Positions 24,853 through 35,608 of a stretch of DNA of 64,000 bases are shown piece by piece. Positions within the stretch are counted from its first letter, which is position 1, and each line of letters starts with the position of its first letter. The notes below the pieces were generated by a model. It was given only the letters and a program-made list of their open reading frames with translations, was not told where the DNA came from and did no database searches. Source of the stretch: Caldilineaceae bacterium (GTDB taxonomy: Bacteria; Chloroflexota; Anaerolineae; Caldilineales; Caldilineaceae). The stretch lies in NCBI GenBank assembly GCA_026989655.1, contig JALSIX010000027.1:1-64000 (forward strand), given 5' to 3'. A program made the translations under genes and the position numbers.

Positions 24853-27444
24853 TCACTCGCCCCGCAGCGCGTCCCCGGGCTCCACCCGGCCCTGGTGCCA
24901 GGCCGGAAGGAGGCCCGCTACCAGGGCCGCGGTCACCGCCACCAGGAACGCCTGGAGGAACTCCTCGGGCAACAGACGCATGGACAGCGTCCACCCGAAG
25001 GAGCGCAGGTTGATGATGTAGATGAGCACCAGGGCCAGGACAAAGCCCACGGGCAGGGCCAGAAGCCCCGCGGTGAGGCCCATCAGGCCCGTCTCCAGCA
25101 GGGTGCTGAGCCAGAGCTGGGGGCGGGTCATGCCCGTGGCCCGGAGGACGCCGATCTCCCGGGTCCGCTCCATCTGGAGGCTCATCAGGGTGGAAAGGAT
25201 GCCGATGAAGGCCACCAGGGTGGCCAGGAGGCGCAGGGCCACGGTGATGGCAAAGGTGCGATCGAACACCTCCAGCGCTTCCTCCCGGGTGGCCCGGTTG
25301 GAACGAATGAGGAGCGTGGCCCGGCCGGCAAAGGCCTGGCGCAGCCCCTCCACCAGCCTGTCCACCTCCACGCCCGGCGCGGCCTGCACCGCGATGGCCG
25401 AGACGGCCGGGTCGTCCCAGTAGCGTCGGTAGACGGGATCCGCCATGAGCAGGCCCGGCTGGATGTCGAAGTCGTAGGCCACGGCCACCACAGGGAAGCC
25501 CACCCACCCCCGGTCGGTGAAGAGCTCCACCACATCGCCCACCCGCACCCGGTAGCGGTTGGCCAGGGGATCGTTCACCACCACACCGCCGGCCTCCACC
25601 GCGGGCCACACGGCCGCCGGATCGCGTTGGGTCTCCCGGAAGCGCCGGTCGGGTCCGGCCAGATCCTGGGAGAGGGCCGAGACCCGCACGGTGATCTCCC
25701 GGGGACCTTTCCCGGAATTCCCCAGGCGGGCGACCACCTCCACCTCCCGGTTGGTGGCCACCTGGGCTACGCCGGGAAAGCGGGCCAGCTCCTGGGCCAG
25801 CTCGGGCGAGAGCCCACCGGTAAGGCGGCTGGAGCCGATGCGCGGCGCGGTGATGAAGACATCGGCCTGGAGCACCTCATCCAACCACTCCTCCACCGTC
25901 TGGCGGAAGCTGCCGATCATCACGCTGACCCCGATGATGACGCTGACGGCCACCATCAGCGCGGCGATGGCCACGGAGGTGCGGCTGAGGGAACGGATGA
26001 GGTCCCGGGGGGCCATGCGGACCAGGATGTGGCCCCCCGGGCCCAGGGCCCGGGCCAGCCCCCCCATGAGCAGGCCGGTGATCCCCGGGGTCATCAGGGC
26101 AGCCCCCAACAGGATGCCGAACAGGCCGGCGAAGGCCACGGCCACCGGCCACTCCGGCAACATCAGGGCCAAACCCACCAACACCAGCCCGCCGCCGGCT
26201 CCGGCGACCCGGGGCACCAGTGCCCGGGCCCGCTCCTCCACCCGAGAGCGCTGCATCACGCCAGCCGGGGGCGTCTGGGTGGCCTCCCAGGCGGGCACCA
26301 GCGCGGCCAGCAGCCCGGCCCCTATGCCGGCCACCGCCCCCTTGACCAGGGTGGCCGGGGGCACGTCCATCTCCCGGACGGCCACCACAAAGAAGAGGTC
26401 GTTGATGGTGGTGGTCACCGCCTGGACCGCGCTGCGGCCCAGCAGGATCCCCAGCCCCAGCCCCAGGAGAGTGCCCAACAGCCCCAGGAGGCCGGATTCC
26501 AGCAGGATGAGGCGGAAGATCTCCGTCCGGGTCATGCCCAGGGCCCGAAGGGTGCCCAGGACCGGTCGCCGTTGGACCACGCTGAAGGTGACGGTGTTGT
26601 AGATGAGGAACATGCCCACCACCAGGGCCAACAGGCTGAGCGCGGTCAGGTTGAGCTGGAACGCGGCGGTCATCTCCGCGACGGTGCCGGTGCGGGCTCC
26701 CGCGGGCTCCATCCGGGCGTTCACCGGCAGGAGGGCCTGGATCCTTTCCAACACCGCCTCGCCCGGGGGGCCCTCCGGCACCATCAGGTCGATCCGGTCC
26801 AGCCGCCCGACCCGCCCCAATACCTCCTGGGCGGTGGCGATGTCCGCCAGGAGCAGACCGTCCAGGGCCCGGCGGCTGAGCCGGTCCACGGGCTCCAGCA
26901 GGCCCACGATCCGCAGAGGGATCTCCGGCCCCGGGCCCCGAGCCCGGACGACATCGCCCAGGGCCAGCCCATAGCGTCGGGCCAGGGCCGTGCTCAGGAG
27001 GATCGCGTTGGGCTCCACCAGCAGGGGGGCCAGATCCGTGGCGCCCTGGGCCGGGCCGTCGGCGCCCAGGTAGCTGCGGAAGGGCGCGTCCGCGAAAGGA
27101 TCCACGCCCAACAAGCGCATGGGCCGGCCATCCATCTCCTGGACCACCACATAGCCTTCCACCACCGGCGCGCTGAGCCGATAGCCCAGCTCTCGCCGCA
27201 GCCGGGTGTAGAGGGCCTCGTCCAACCCGGTGGGGCCCCCCACGATCCGGTGGGTGGCCCGGCCCGCCAGGGTCTCGGTGCTCAGTTGGAAGGCCCGGGT
27301 CGCGGAGCCGTTGGCCAGGTCGATGGCCACCACCATGGCCACGCCGATGGCCACGCCGGCCACCAGGAAGGCGGATTGGAGGGGGCGTCGCCAGGCATGA
27401 CGCCAGGCCATGCGCAGGAGCAGGCGGAGATGGGCCGGGCTCAT
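24853..27444 (-). CDS. FtsX-family ABC exporter permease (MacB/LolC-like), double permease domain
   Basis: An 863-residue membrane protein. An N-terminal transmembrane helix ([20 protein letters not shown]) is followed by an extracytoplasmic domain of about 240 residues, three to four helices including [17 protein letters not shown], a second extracytoplasmic domain, and a C-terminal set of helices ([33 protein letters not shown]). This is the two-FtsX-domain layout of putative lipoprotein or lipid exporters and mechanotransmitters. Its ATG overlaps the TGA of the ATPase gene (ATGA), so the two form one transporter. The substrate is unknown; lipoproteins or membrane-active compounds are typical of the family. 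Confidence 0.93.
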   Translation of the reverse strand: MSPAHLRLLLRMAWRHAWRRPLQSAFLVAGVAIGVAMVVAIDLANGSATRAFQLSTETLAGRATHRIVGGPTGLDEALYTRLRRELGYRLSAPVVEGYVVVQEMDGRPMRLLGVDPFADAPFRSYLGADGPAQGATDLAPLLVEPNAILLSTALARRYGLALGDVVRARGPGPEIPLRIVGLLEPVDRLSRRALDGLLLADIATAQEVLGRVGRLDRIDLMVPEGPPGEAVLERIQALLPVNARMEPAGARTGTVAEMTAAFQLNLTALSLLALVVGMFLIYNTVTFSVVQRRPVLGTLRALGMTRTEIFRLILLESGLLGLLGTLLGLGLGILLGRSAVQAVTTTINDLFFVVAVREMDVPPATLVKGAVAGIGAGLLAALVPAWEATQTPPAGVMQRSRVEERARALVPRVAGAGGGLVLVGLALMLPEWPVAVAFAGLFGILLGAALMTPGITGLLMGGLARALGPGGHILVRMAPRDLIRSLSRTSVAIAALMVAVSVIIGVSVMIGSFRQTVEEWLDEVLQADVFITAPRIGSSRLTGGLSPELAQELARFPGVAQVATNREVEVVARLGNSGKGPREITVRVSALSQDLAGPDRRFRETQRDPAAVWPAVEAGGVVVNDPLANRYRVRVGDVVELFTDRGWVGFPVVAVAYDFDIQPGLLMADPVYRRYWDDPAVSAIAVQAAPGVEVDRLVEGLRQAFAGRATLLIRSNRATREEALEVFDRTFAITVALRLLATLVAFIGILSTLMSLQMERTREIGVLRATGMTRPQLWLSTLLETGLMGLTAGLLALPVGFVLALVLIYIINLRSFGWTLSMRLLPEEFLQAFLVAVTAALVAGLLPAWHQGRVEPGDALRGE

Positions 27445-28130
27445 CCTTCTGCCACCAGGCGTCCATGTTCCAGGTGGAGCACCTGGTCCGCGTGGCGGGC
27501 GATCTCCCGGGCGTGGGTGGCCATGATCAGGGTCTTGCCCGCGTCCCGGGTCAGCTCCAGGAGCAGGGCCAACACCGCGTCGCCGGTGCCCTCGTCCAGG
27601 TTGCCGGTGGGCTCGTCGGCCAACACCAGCAGGGGATCGTGGACCAGGGCCCGGGCAATGGCCACCCGCTGCTGTTCGCCCCCGCTCAGCCTGTCGGGAT
27701 AGGTATGGAGCCGGTCGCCCAGGCCCACCCGTGCCAGGAGCTCTTGAGCTCGCCGCCGCCCTACCTCCCCACGGCCGGCCAGCTCCACGGGCAGGGCCAC
27801 GTTCTCCAACACGGTGAGGGTGGGGATCAGGTTGAAGAACTGGAAGACGATCCCGATGTGGCGCCGCCGGAAGAGGGTCCGCTGACGGTCGGTGAGGCCC
27901 GTGAGGTCCACCTCCCGGCCATCCTGCTGGATCCACACCCGCCCGCCGGTGGGCCGATCGATGCCGGAGATCAGGTTCAACAGGGTGCTCTTGCCGCTGC
28001 CCGAGCGGCCGAACAGACAGGTGAACTTCCCCTGGGGAAAGGCCCAGTCGATGGCGTGGAGCACCCGATGCTCCCGGCCGGCGTCCTGATAGGACTTGCT
28101 GAGCTGTTCCAGGCGGACGAGATGGCGCAT
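27441..28130 (-). CDS. LolD/MacB-type ABC transporter ATPase
   Basis: A 229-residue ATPase with Walker [10 protein letters not shown], a Q-loop in [15 protein letters not shown], signature [15 protein letters not shown], Walker [14 protein letters not shown] and the H-loop in [12 protein letters not shown]. This is the usual profile of ATPases working with FtsX-like permeases. The ATG at 28130 has only a weak ribosome site, but the promoter at 28189-28217 fits a short leader. Longer upstream frames would cross that promoter and are rejected. Confidence 0.95.
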   Translation of the reverse strand: MRHLVRLEQLSKSYQDAGREHRVLHAIDWAFPQGKFTCLFGRSGSGKSTLLNLISGIDRPTGGRVWIQQDGREVDLTGLTDRQRTLFRRRHIGIVFQFFNLIPTLTVLENVALPVELAGRGEVGRRRAQELLARVGLGDRLHTYPDRLSGGEQQRVAIARALVHDPLLVLADEPTGNLDEGTGDAVLALLLELTRDAGKTLIMATHAREIARHADQVLHLEHGRLVAEG

Positions 28131-28188
28131 GGCGGTCCAGATGCCCCGTTTCAGTGAGCTGGTTCGGGAGATCCGTCTGTGGGGATCC

Positions 28189-28217
28189 ATTGTAGGGAGG
28201 GAGCTCAAGGGCGTCAA
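28189..28217 (-). promoter_or_regulatory. sigma70-type promoter of the LolD/FtsX operon
   Basis: On the minus strand TTGACG (28212-28217) and TACAAT (28189-28194) are 17 bp apart. The leader is about 50 nt. Confidence 0.85.
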
Positions 28218-28385
28218 TTTCCGGCGGGGCCCCGGAACCCCAGACGGACCGAAGCCCGAGCCCCCGGTCTGCCCCCGTGCTCCCTCCGCCGACGGCATGG
28301 GGCCTTGGCGCTTTTCCCCCAATTCCGGTGCCAATTTCTGGATCATTTCTAGATCAATTGTCAGGTATGGGGCCCCTGGATTGTG

Positions 28386-28394
28386 TGGTAGAAT
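28386..28394 (+). promoter_or_regulatory. extended -10 promoter of the hybrid histidine kinase gene; long leader
   Basis: TGGTAGAAT is an extended -10 element without a good -35. The resulting leader of about 190 bases up to 28592 shows no coding frame, riboswitch motif or terminator that I can recognise. Just upstream, GGATC and AGATC occur 12 bp apart (28340-28355), a possible but unproven operator. Confidence 0.5.
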
Positions 28395-28592
28395 GCAGGG
28401 GCGACACGATGGTTGGGCGTCGGGAAAGCGGTCGGGCAGACTCTGTCCGTGGTGGATCCCCCCGATCTTCCTCGCATTCGTGCCTCTTCGTGGTGCTGTC
28501 CATCTGTTCTCCCCTGGGTATCGGACCGCGGGCCCGACCGCCGTGCGGATGGACCCCAGAGCCACGACCAATCCGAAGGATGAGCTGTACCC

Positions 28593-31500
28593 ATGTCTAC
28601 ATTGCAGGTGGCTTCCGGCTGGTTGGCCCGGTTCTTCCCCCGACTGAACCGCTGTATCCACCCCGCCCAGGCCTTGACCCGTTGGTCTCTGCCCTGGTGG
28701 CAGGCCCTCCTCATCCCCGCCGGCGTGCTGACCGCCATCGAGAGCACCCGTCGCCTGGGGATCGTGTTGCCGGTCCCCTATCTCCTGCTGGTGGTGAGCC
28801 TGGTGTGGGTCGCCACCCTGTCCACCGTGCGCACGGGGCTGGCCGCCGCGGGGCTGGCCGCCGCGTACCTGCCCTACGCGGCCGCCGTGGGCTTCGGGCC
28901 CCACACCCTGATCGGCGCCCCATGGCGGGTGGGATTGGGCATCCTCTTTCTCCTGGCGTTGACCGGGTACATCGGCCTGCTCCGCCGCCACTCCCTCCAG
29001 GCCCTGACCGCGGCCCAGGTGGACCTGGAACACCAGACCCTGCGCTATCAGATCCTGGTGGACCATCTGGGCGAGGCCCTCTTTCTGTTCGACCGCACGG
29101 GCATGGTGCGCTACCGCAACCGGAACGCGGAGCAGATGTTGGGGGACAGCCTGAAGGTGGGGGACTGCCTGTTCGAGGGCATCCACGGCCACGACCGAGC
29201 CACGGTGGAGTCCCAGTGGAGGGCTCTGCTCCGCGAGGACACCGGCGGCCAACGGCTGTTTCGCTACCGGGCCCCGGGCGCGGACGGACACTGGCACACC
29301 TGGGAGGGGCTGGCCGTCAACCTGCTGGAACGCCCGGAGTTCCGGGGGATCCTCTTCTCGGCCCGGGATGTCACCGAGACCACCGGCCAGATCTGCCTCT
29401 TCCAGGAGCTCTGGAAGGCCATCCCCGATGGCCTCCTCCTGATGGACACCCCCCAGGGCGCCATCCACCAGGTCAACCCGGCCCTCTGTGCGCTGATGGG
29501 GTACACCCCCGGGGAGCTCATCGGGCGCCCCTACTCCGTCCTGATGCCTCCGGAATCCCAGGAGAACGGCCGCGCGCTGCATCGGTCGCTCCAACCAGGT
29601 GGCCCGGACCACGCCACCGAGCCAACCGACGTGGACACCGCGGCCCTGCGCCGGGACGGCACCCTCCTCCCCGTGGAGATCCGCCTGACCCCGGTGGAGC
29701 TACCCGGCGGCCGGTATGCCCTGGCCCTCCTGCGGAACGTCCAGGAGGAACGGCAGATCAAGCAGTCCCTCGCGAGACACGCCCACTTCCTGGAGACCCT
29801 CCAGCGCATGACCCAGATCGGGCTCGAGCTGCTGGACCCCGAACGGCTGCCCCAGATCTTCGTGGACGAGCTGCGGGAACTCCTGCAGGCCGACGCGTGC
29901 TATCTGACTCGCTGGGAGCCGGACCGCCGCTGCACCCGCCCCTTGGCCGCGTCGGGTCTCCACCGCAACACATACCTGGACTTGGCTCCTCCCCCCGGCG
30001 CGGAGACCCTGACCGCCCGGGTGCTGGACACCGGGCACCCCCTGGTGGTGGAGGACGTGGCCGCCAGCCCAGAGATCTCCGAGCAGGCCCGGGCCCTGTT
30101 CCCCAAGGAACAGGCCCTGCTGGCCCTCCCGGTCCAGGCCGGGGAACGGACCCCCCTGGGCGCCCTGGTCCTGGCCTACCATGCGCCCCGTCGCTTCTCG
30201 CCCCAGGAAGTGGAGCGGGCCCAACAGGCCGCGGCCCAGGTCGCGCTGATCCTCCACCGGGCCCAGCTTCACCACCGCCTCCAACAACGGGCAGAGGACC
30301 TGGCCGCCACGGTCCAACGCCAGGAGCGCATTCTCCAGGACTTCTTCGAGCTCACCCCCACCCCCATGCTCGTGGCCCAGGTAGACGGGGTGATCCTCCA
30401 GTGCAACCAGGCCCTGGCCCAGCTCACCGACAGCCGCCCCGAGGCCCTGATCGGCCGCCCATGGCCCGCGTTCCTCCATCCCGAGGACCGAGACCGCTTC
30501 GCAGAGGTCGCGCAGGGGCTCGGCCCTCGAGGTCGGGCCACGGAGGTCCGGCTCCGAGGCCAGACCCCCCGAGGGGTGGAGCACTCGCTGAGCTGCAGCA
30601 TGACCCGCTACGGGGACCGGCTCTACATCGTGGCCCAGGACATCACCGCCCAGGAGGAGACAGCCGCCCGCCTGGTCGCGGCCCGGGAACAGGCCGAGGC
30701 CGCCAGCCATGCCAAGTCGGACTTCCTGGCCATGATCAGCCACGAGCTCCGCACCCCCCTGAACGCGATCCTGGGCTTCACCGAGCTGTTGGATCGGCAG
30801 CTTCGGGGGCAGATGAACGAGCGCCAGCGCCGCTACCTGACCAACATCTACAACAGCGGACGTCATCTGACCGAGCTGATCAACGACCTGCTGGACCTCT
30901 CCCGGATCGAGGCCGGCCGCCTGGAGCTGCACCTGCGGCCCGTCCGCCTGGACCAGGTGGTGCGCCAGGCCAGCGAAGGCCTGGCCACCCTGATCGCCCA
31001 GAAGGAACACGCCCTGGAGCTGGCCCTGGACGGTCCCACCCCCACCATCCTGGCCGACCCGGAACGGACCCGACAGATCCTGGTCAATCTGCTCAGCAAC
31101 GCGGTCAAGTACACCCCGCCCCAAGGCCGGATCCGGGTCGGCCTGGAGGCATGCTCCCATCGGGCCGCGGTCCACCTGTGGGTCGCGGACACGGGCATCG
31201 GCCTGGCGCCCGGGGATCAGGAGCGGATCTTCCGGCTGTTCGAGCAGGTGGACTCGCCCTACACCCGCAACCAGGAGGGCACCGGCCTGGGCCTGGCCCT
31301 GACCCGCCAGCTCGTGGAGCTCCACGGGGGCCGGATCTGGGTGGAGAGCCCCGGCCCGGACCAGGGAAGCACCTTCCACGTGGAGCTACCCATCGTCCCC
31401 GCGGCCCGGCTGGAGCAGATCGACATCCAGGCCCGCACCCCTCTGGTCCTGGTGGTGGAGGACGATCTGAACGACGGCGATCTCATCGCCCACCATCTGG

Positions 31501-32168
31501 AGGAGGCGGGCTACGGGGTCCTCCGAGCCTATCGGGCCGTCCAGGCGGTGGAGTTGGCCCAGGAGTACGTGCCCGACCTGATCGTGCTGGACATCCTGAT
31601 GAAGCCCGAGGATGGCTGGCACGTCCTCCACGCGATGGAGACCATCCCGGTAGTCCGGTGGATCCCGGTGGTGGTGATCTCCATCACCGAGGATGCCCAG
31701 CGGGGCCGCCGTTACGGGGTCATGCATTGGCTGGTCAAGCCGGTCACATCCGAGGCGTTGCTGCAGGCCGTGGCCGAGGCATTGGCCCGCGGACGGCCCC
31801 GGGGGAAGGTCCTGGTGGTGGGAGTGGGCCCTGGCGAGGTGCCGGACGCGGCCGGACAGGCCCTGGAACGACGGCACTACCTGGTGGAATGGGTCTCCGC
31901 TCCCCAGGATGCCCTGTACCGGGCCCTGACCCTGCGGCCCGACGCGGTGCTCCTGACCGAGGAGGTGGCGGAGGACCCAGAGCTGGTGGCCCTGGTGGCA
32001 CGACAGCTTCGGGTGCACCCCCTCACCAGCCAGGTCTCCCTCCTGGTGCCCAGCGAACCCACAGCGCCCCCCCAGGGCCAGGACATGTACCCCGAAGGGC
32101 TCCGCGCGCTCCTCCGGGCGTTGGCCGACGAGGGGTTCCACTTCACGCCCTACGGGATCGTGGACTGA
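28593..32168 (+). CDS. membrane hybrid histidine kinase with PAS and GAF domains and two receiver domains, the last degenerate
   Basis: A 1,191-residue sensor kinase. Three to four hydrophobic segments (about residues 35-135) anchor it. PAS-like domains follow ([38 protein letters not shown]), then a GAF domain, a third PAS ([19 protein letters not shown]) and the kinase core with His717 in [16 protein letters not shown] and G-boxes [12 protein letters not shown] and [19 protein letters not shown] receiver domain has phospho-acceptor Asp1000 in [15 protein letters not shown] and LVKPVT. A final receiver-like domain ([20 protein letters not shown]) reads [11 protein letters not shown] where the Asp should be. 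It converges on a second kinase gene. No stand-alone response regulator is adjacent, so the phosphate's next target is unclear. Confidence 0.95.
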   Translation: MSTLQVASGWLARFFPRLNRCIHPAQALTRWSLPWWQALLIPAGVLTAIESTRRLGIVLPVPYLLLVVSLVWVATLSTVRTGLAAAGLAAAYLPYAAAVGFGPHTLIGAPWRVGLGILFLLALTGYIGLLRRHSLQALTAAQVDLEHQTLRYQILVDHLGEALFLFDRTGMVRYRNRNAEQMLGDSLKVGDCLFEGIHGHDRATVESQWRALLREDTGGQRLFRYRAPGADGHWHTWEGLAVNLLERPEFRGILFSARDVTETTGQICLFQELWKAIPDGLLLMDTPQGAIHQVNPALCALMGYTPGELIGRPYSVLMPPESQENGRALHRSLQPGGPDHATEPTDVDTAALRRDGTLLPVEIRLTPVELPGGRYALALLRNVQEERQIKQSLARHAHFLETLQRMTQIGLELLDPERLPQIFVDELRELLQADACYLTRWEPDRRCTRPLAASGLHRNTYLDLAPPPGAETLTARVLDTGHPLVVEDVAASPEISEQARALFPKEQALLALPVQAGERTPLGALVLAYHAPRRFSPQEVERAQQAAAQVALILHRAQLHHRLQQRAEDLAATVQRQERILQDFFELTPTPMLVAQVDGVILQCNQALAQLTDSRPEALIGRPWPAFLHPEDRDRFAEVAQGLGPRGRATEVRLRGQTPRGVEHSLSCSMTRYGDRLYIVAQDITAQEETAARLVAAREQAEAASHAKSDFLAMISHELRTPLNAILGFTELLDRQLRGQMNERQRRYLTNIYNSGRHLTELINDLLDLSRIEAGRLELHLRPVRLDQVVRQASEGLATLIAQKEHALELALDGPTPTILADPERTRQILVNLLSNAVKYTPPQGRIRVGLEACSHRAAVHLWVADTGIGLAPGDQERIFRLFEQVDSPYTRNQEGTGLGLALTRQLVELHGGRIWVESPGPDQGSTFHVELPIVPAARLEQIDIQARTPLVLVVEDDLNDGDLIAHHLEEAGYGVLRAYRAVQAVELAQEYVPDLIVLDILMKPEDGWHVLHAMETIPVVRWIPVVVISITEDAQRGRRYGVMHWLVKPVTSEALLQAVAEALARGRPRGKVLVVGVGPGEVPDAAGQALERRHYLVEWVSAPQDALYRALTLRPDAVLLTEEVAEDPELVALVARQLRVHPLTSQVSLLVPSEPTAPPQGQDMYPEGLRALLRALADEGFHFTPYGIVD

Positions 32169-32179
32169 GGAGAGGCCAC

Positions 32180-32202
32180 GGCCTGGGCTTCCAGCCCAGG
32201 CC
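32180..32202. terminator. bidirectional hairpin between the two kinase genes
   Basis: GGCCTGGGCT (32180-32189), loop TCC and AGCCCAGGCC (32193-32202) form a perfect 10-bp stem 11 bases after the first kinase's stop. It lacks a T-run on either side, so termination is plausible but not certain. Confidence 0.55.
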
Positions 32203-32288
32203 CACGGAGGGACGGCGAAGGACAGAGAGAGGCCGGCCCACCCCCTCCCCGGCTTCCATCCGGGATCTGGGGGAAGAAGGACCCGACC

Positions 32289-33806
32289 TCACCCCCACTC
32301 CGTGGGCAGGTCCAGGTGGATGCGGGCGCCGCCGGCGGCTCCCCGCTCGATCCGACAGTGGCCCCCGATGGAGAACACCAGATCGCTGATCAGGGCCAGG
32401 CCGATCCCCAGCCCCGGGACCTGGCCGGCCCGATCCGAGTCGATCTGGTAGAGGGGGCGCCAGACCGCCTCCCGGGATTCGGGTGGGATACCCGGTCCGT
32501 CGTCCTCGAAGGAGACGGCCACCCCCCTTGCCCCCTCCCCCGAGACCACCTTCAGCCAGAGCTGGGGCTGCTTGGAGGGATGGAACTTGACCGCGTTGTC
32601 CACCAGGTGGTAGAGGATCACCTCCCAGATCGCGGCCGAGAAGGGCAGCCGGACGTCCGCGGTGGCCTGAAAGGTCACCCGCTCCATGGGCAGGAGAAAG
32701 GCCTGGGCCGTGGTGCGGAAGAGGGTCTCCAGCTCCCGGGCGGAGATGGAGCCGAGCTGGGCCGACGTCTGGGTGGTGGCCCAGCTCTGGGTCAGGTCCA
32801 CCGCATGGCCCACCTGCTCCACCAGCAGGTTCAGGTTGGCCCGGAGCTCCTGGTGCAACAGGGGCCACTCCGGGTGTCCGGGGTGGAGCTCGCCCATCTC
32901 CCAGAGATCGATGAGCCCCTGGACGATGGTCAGGGGCGTGCGGAACTTGTGGGCAATCAGGTGGACCAGGGTGACCATCTGGCCGGCTGTACGCTGGAGC
33001 TCCGTGACATCTCGGAAGACCAGCATCCAACCGCCCCGGGGCAGAGGAGCTCCCTGGACCTGGATCCAGAAGCTGGCCGTCGCGCCCTGGCGGGGCCGGA
33101 TGAGGGTCAGGGTGAAGGCCTGCCCCGCGTCGCGCAGCTCCTCCCAGGTGGTCGCGGGCACCACCGCGAAGCGTTCGGCTATCAGGGAGAGCCAGGGGCA
33201 CTCTGTGGGCAGGGCGAGCTCCTCCATCTCGAGCCACCGCCGCGCGGTGGGGTTGAGCCCCTCCAGGTGGCCGCAGGCATCGATCCAGCCGTACCCATCC
33301 CGGCTGTGCATGACCACCCACTCGAACCGCTCCCGTTCCTGGAGCTGGCGGCGGAGATGGCCCAGCGCCACCGCCGTCTGGACGCGGACCTGGAGCTCCG
33401 TCAGGTCCACCGGCTTGGTGAGGAACTCGTCTGCGCCACAGCGCAGCCCTTTCAGACGAGCCTCTCGATCGCCCAGCGCGGTGACCAGGATGATGGGCAC
33501 CGTCTGCCAACGGGGCAGTGCGCGGATGCGACGACAGACCTCGAAGCCGTCCATCCCGGGCATCATCACGTCCAGGAGGACCAGATCCGGCTCCACCATG
33601 TCCAGGATCTCCAGGGCATCCCGGCCGTGGGCCGAGGTGTACACGGTGTAGCCCTGGAGGTCCATGAGGGCATCGACCAGGAGCTCCCGGGCCTCCCGGG
33701 AATCGTCCACCACCAGAACCACCTTCTCCGCGGTGGGGCAGGGATCTTCCAAGGGCTGGCTGGGGGGACACTGAGGGCGTAGGGGAACAGCGGCGTTCAG
33801 AAGCAT
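32289..33806 (-). CDS. receiver-PAS-histidine kinase (soluble)
   Basis: A 505-residue cytoplasmic protein. An N-terminal receiver domain has the acid pair in LVVDDSREA, phospho-acceptor Asp79 (DLVLLDVMMPGMDG) and LTKPVDLTE. A PAS-like domain follows (HSRDGYGWIDACGHLEGLNP...). The kinase core has His286 in LIAHKFRTPLTIVQG (Lys-Phe instead of the common Glu-Leu/Phe) and G-boxes FEDDGPGIPPESR and GLGIGLALISDLV. Receiver-first kinases often take phosphate from another kinase and relay it; the neighbouring convergent hybrid kinase is a candidate partner by position only. The ATG at 33806 has AGGAA upstream, and TACAAT at 33843-33848 may be its -10. Confidence 0.93.
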   Translation of the reverse strand: MLLNAAVPLRPQCPPSQPLEDPCPTAEKVVLVVDDSREARELLVDALMDLQGYTVYTSAHGRDALEILDMVEPDLVLLDVMMPGMDGFEVCRRIRALPRWQTVPIILVTALGDREARLKGLRCGADEFLTKPVDLTELQVRVQTAVALGHLRRQLQERERFEWVVMHSRDGYGWIDACGHLEGLNPTARRWLEMEELALPTECPWLSLIAERFAVVPATTWEELRDAGQAFTLTLIRPRQGATASFWIQVQGAPLPRGGWMLVFRDVTELQRTAGQMVTLVHLIAHKFRTPLTIVQGLIDLWEMGELHPGHPEWPLLHQELRANLNLLVEQVGHAVDLTQSWATTQTSAQLGSISARELETLFRTTAQAFLLPMERVTFQATADVRLPFSAAIWEVILYHLVDNAVKFHPSKQPQLWLKVVSGEGARGVAVSFEDDGPGIPPESREAVWRPLYQIDSDRAGQVPGLGIGLALISDLVFSIGGHCRIERGAAGGARIHLDLPTEWG

Positions 33807-33969
33807 GATCGTTCCTTTCCCTGTGTTCTGCCATCTGAATCGATTGTACAGGGACGGGGTGGGGCGGGGGAACGAGAGATTCCACCTATTTGCCTCCGTT
33901 TTCCGCGGTATTTTCAGGGCCGAAGGCCGTCCACCGAGGCGCAGACCCCCCTGGGATCTCCCCCGAACA

Positions 33970-33991
33970 CCCAGGGCCTGCAGGCCCTGGG
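33970..33991. repeat. 22-bp perfect palindrome upstream of a lipoprotein gene
   Basis: CCCAGGGCCTG (33970-33980) abuts its exact reverse complement (33981-33991). It lies 65 bp before the start of the propeller lipoprotein and 164 bp from the divergent kinase start. It could be an operator or a leader hairpin. The rest of 33807-34055 shows no coding frame. Confidence 0.55.
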
Positions 33992-34055
33992 AAGGCTCCC
34001 CGGCCTGGTCGGGGGCTGGAGAAGAGCGCGGCGGAACGAGAACGGAGCGAGCCCC

Positions 34056-35525
34056 ATGGAACGGACCGTCCCGAAAAGCGCCCGCCGGTTGATCCCGCTG
34101 CTCTGTCTCCTCCTGGTCTGGGCCACAGGGGGCTGCCGCTCTTCCCCGCTGGACGCCGGAGCACCTCCCGCCCGCAGGGTGTTCCTGCCCTACATCACCT
34201 CCACACCCGCCTCCACACCGGGCCCACGGCTCACCTGGTCCGCGCGCTACGGGGGCCCAGGAAGCGAGGAGATGGAGGGCCTCCTCGCGACCCAGGACGG
34301 GGACCTGGTGGTGGTCGGCTCCACGGATTCCTTTCAGGACGAGGAGGGCGATGGCTGGATCGTGGCCCTGCAGGAGGATGGCCAGGTGCGTTGGCAACGG
34401 ACCTACGGCGGCCAAGGCGACGACGGCCTCCTGGACATCCGTCAGACCCCGGATGGTGGCTTCGTGGCCGTGGGATGGACCCGTTCCTTCGGGGCGGAGC
34501 AGGCAGACGTGTGGATCCTGCGCCTGGATGGAGAGGGACAGGTGCTGTGGTCCAAGGTCTACGGTGGCCCTGGCATGGAACAGGCCTGGTCTGTGGCCCT
34601 GAGCGGGGACGGTGGCTTCCTGGTGGCCGGAGGGACCACCTCCTTCGGAGCCGGTGGCTCCGACTTCTGGGTACTGCGCCTGGATCCCCAGGGCGAACCC
34701 GTGTGGCAGCGGACCTACGGCGGCCCCCAAGACGAGGGTGGGGGCGGCACATACGGGGAGTTCGTGGTGCGGGCCCTGGTGGACCGGGAGGGGAACTACG
34801 TCCTGGCCAGCGAGACGGCCTCCTTCGGGGCCGGCGAGACGGACATCTGGGTGATCCAACTCCGACCGGACGGCTCGATCCGCTGGCAGAAGGCCTACGG
34901 GGGCCCGGAGGAGGAGACCACCTGGTCGCTCGTGGAGCTGGCCGGTGGGGGCTACCTGGTCCCGGGGGTGACGGTCTCCTTTGCGCCCGACGCCAGCGGC
35001 GACCTATGGGCCCTGCGTCTGGAGTCGAACGGTGCCGTCCGCTGGCAGCGGCTCTACGGGCTCCCGACCCTCTGGGACGAGGCCCTGAGCGCGGGGGCCA
35101 CCCGGGACGGCGGCGTGGTCATCGGCGGCTACCTGGAGGAGAGCACGGACTGGGACGGAACCCTGCTTCGGCTGGACGGGGACGGGCAGCTCTGGGCACG
35201 GCGCCGTTACGAGCACGGCTGGAACTGGCCCAACGGGGTGGTGGAACTGGCCGACGGCAGCCTGGCCGTGGCCGGGGTGGCCTGGGATCGGGCCGGGGGC
35301 CAGGAGCTGGACCTGTGGGTCATGCGCCTGGCCCCGGACGGAGATCTCGGCACCTCCTGCGGGCTGGCCCAGGAACTCCAGATCCAGGTCGCGGACACGG
35401 CGGCCCGTCCCCAAGACACCCAGGCCACCGTGGGAAGGACGGCCGTACGGCCCCGGGAGGCCCAGGTCACCGTACGGGACACCCAGATCGCCCCCCGCTA
35501 TCTGTGTGCCCCAACGCGCCGCTGA
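34056..35525 (+). CDS. lipoprotein with about seven repeats of propeller type
   Basis: A 489-residue exported protein with a signal peptide ending in a lipobox-like WATGGC, Cys27 as probable anchor. The body repeats a unit of about 55 residues containing a WQRTYGG-type strand followed by a DGGF-VAVG-T-SFG strand and D-WILRLD, as in WD40/PQQ-like propellers often called delta-60-like repeats. The C-terminal 60 residues (VADTAARPQDTQATVG and similar) form a separate Thr/Arg-rich tail. No active-site motif is visible; a surface binding role is inferred. GGAGCGAG precedes the start. It converges on a secreted protein gene. Confidence 0.88.
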   Translation: MERTVPKSARRLIPLLCLLLVWATGGCRSSPLDAGAPPARRVFLPYITSTPASTPGPRLTWSARYGGPGSEEMEGLLATQDGDLVVVGSTDSFQDEEGDGWIVALQEDGQVRWQRTYGGQGDDGLLDIRQTPDGGFVAVGWTRSFGAEQADVWILRLDGEGQVLWSKVYGGPGMEQAWSVALSGDGGFLVAGGTTSFGAGGSDFWVLRLDPQGEPVWQRTYGGPQDEGGGGTYGEFVVRALVDREGNYVLASETASFGAGETDIWVIQLRPDGSIRWQKAYGGPEEETTWSLVELAGGGYLVPGVTVSFAPDASGDLWALRLESNGAVRWQRLYGLPTLWDEALSAGATRDGGVVIGGYLEESTDWDGTLLRLDGDGQLWARRRYEHGWNWPNGVVELADGSLAVAGVAWDRAGGQELDLWVMRLAPDGDLGTSCGLAQELQIQVADTAARPQDTQATVGRTAVRPREAQVTVRDTQIAPRYLCAPTRR

Positions 35526-35608
35526 GTTCCGGGGCCTCGCCTCCTGCTCCCTGTTCGCTGTTCGGGCCGAAGGAGATGCTCCCCCTCATGGAGGAGCGGA
35601 GGCCCACC

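Noticed and set aside
28339-28357. GGATC...AGATC pair upstream of the hybrid kinase promoter as an operator
   Set aside because: Only short arms match, spacing is irregular and nothing similar occurs at other promoters here; kept as a remark only.
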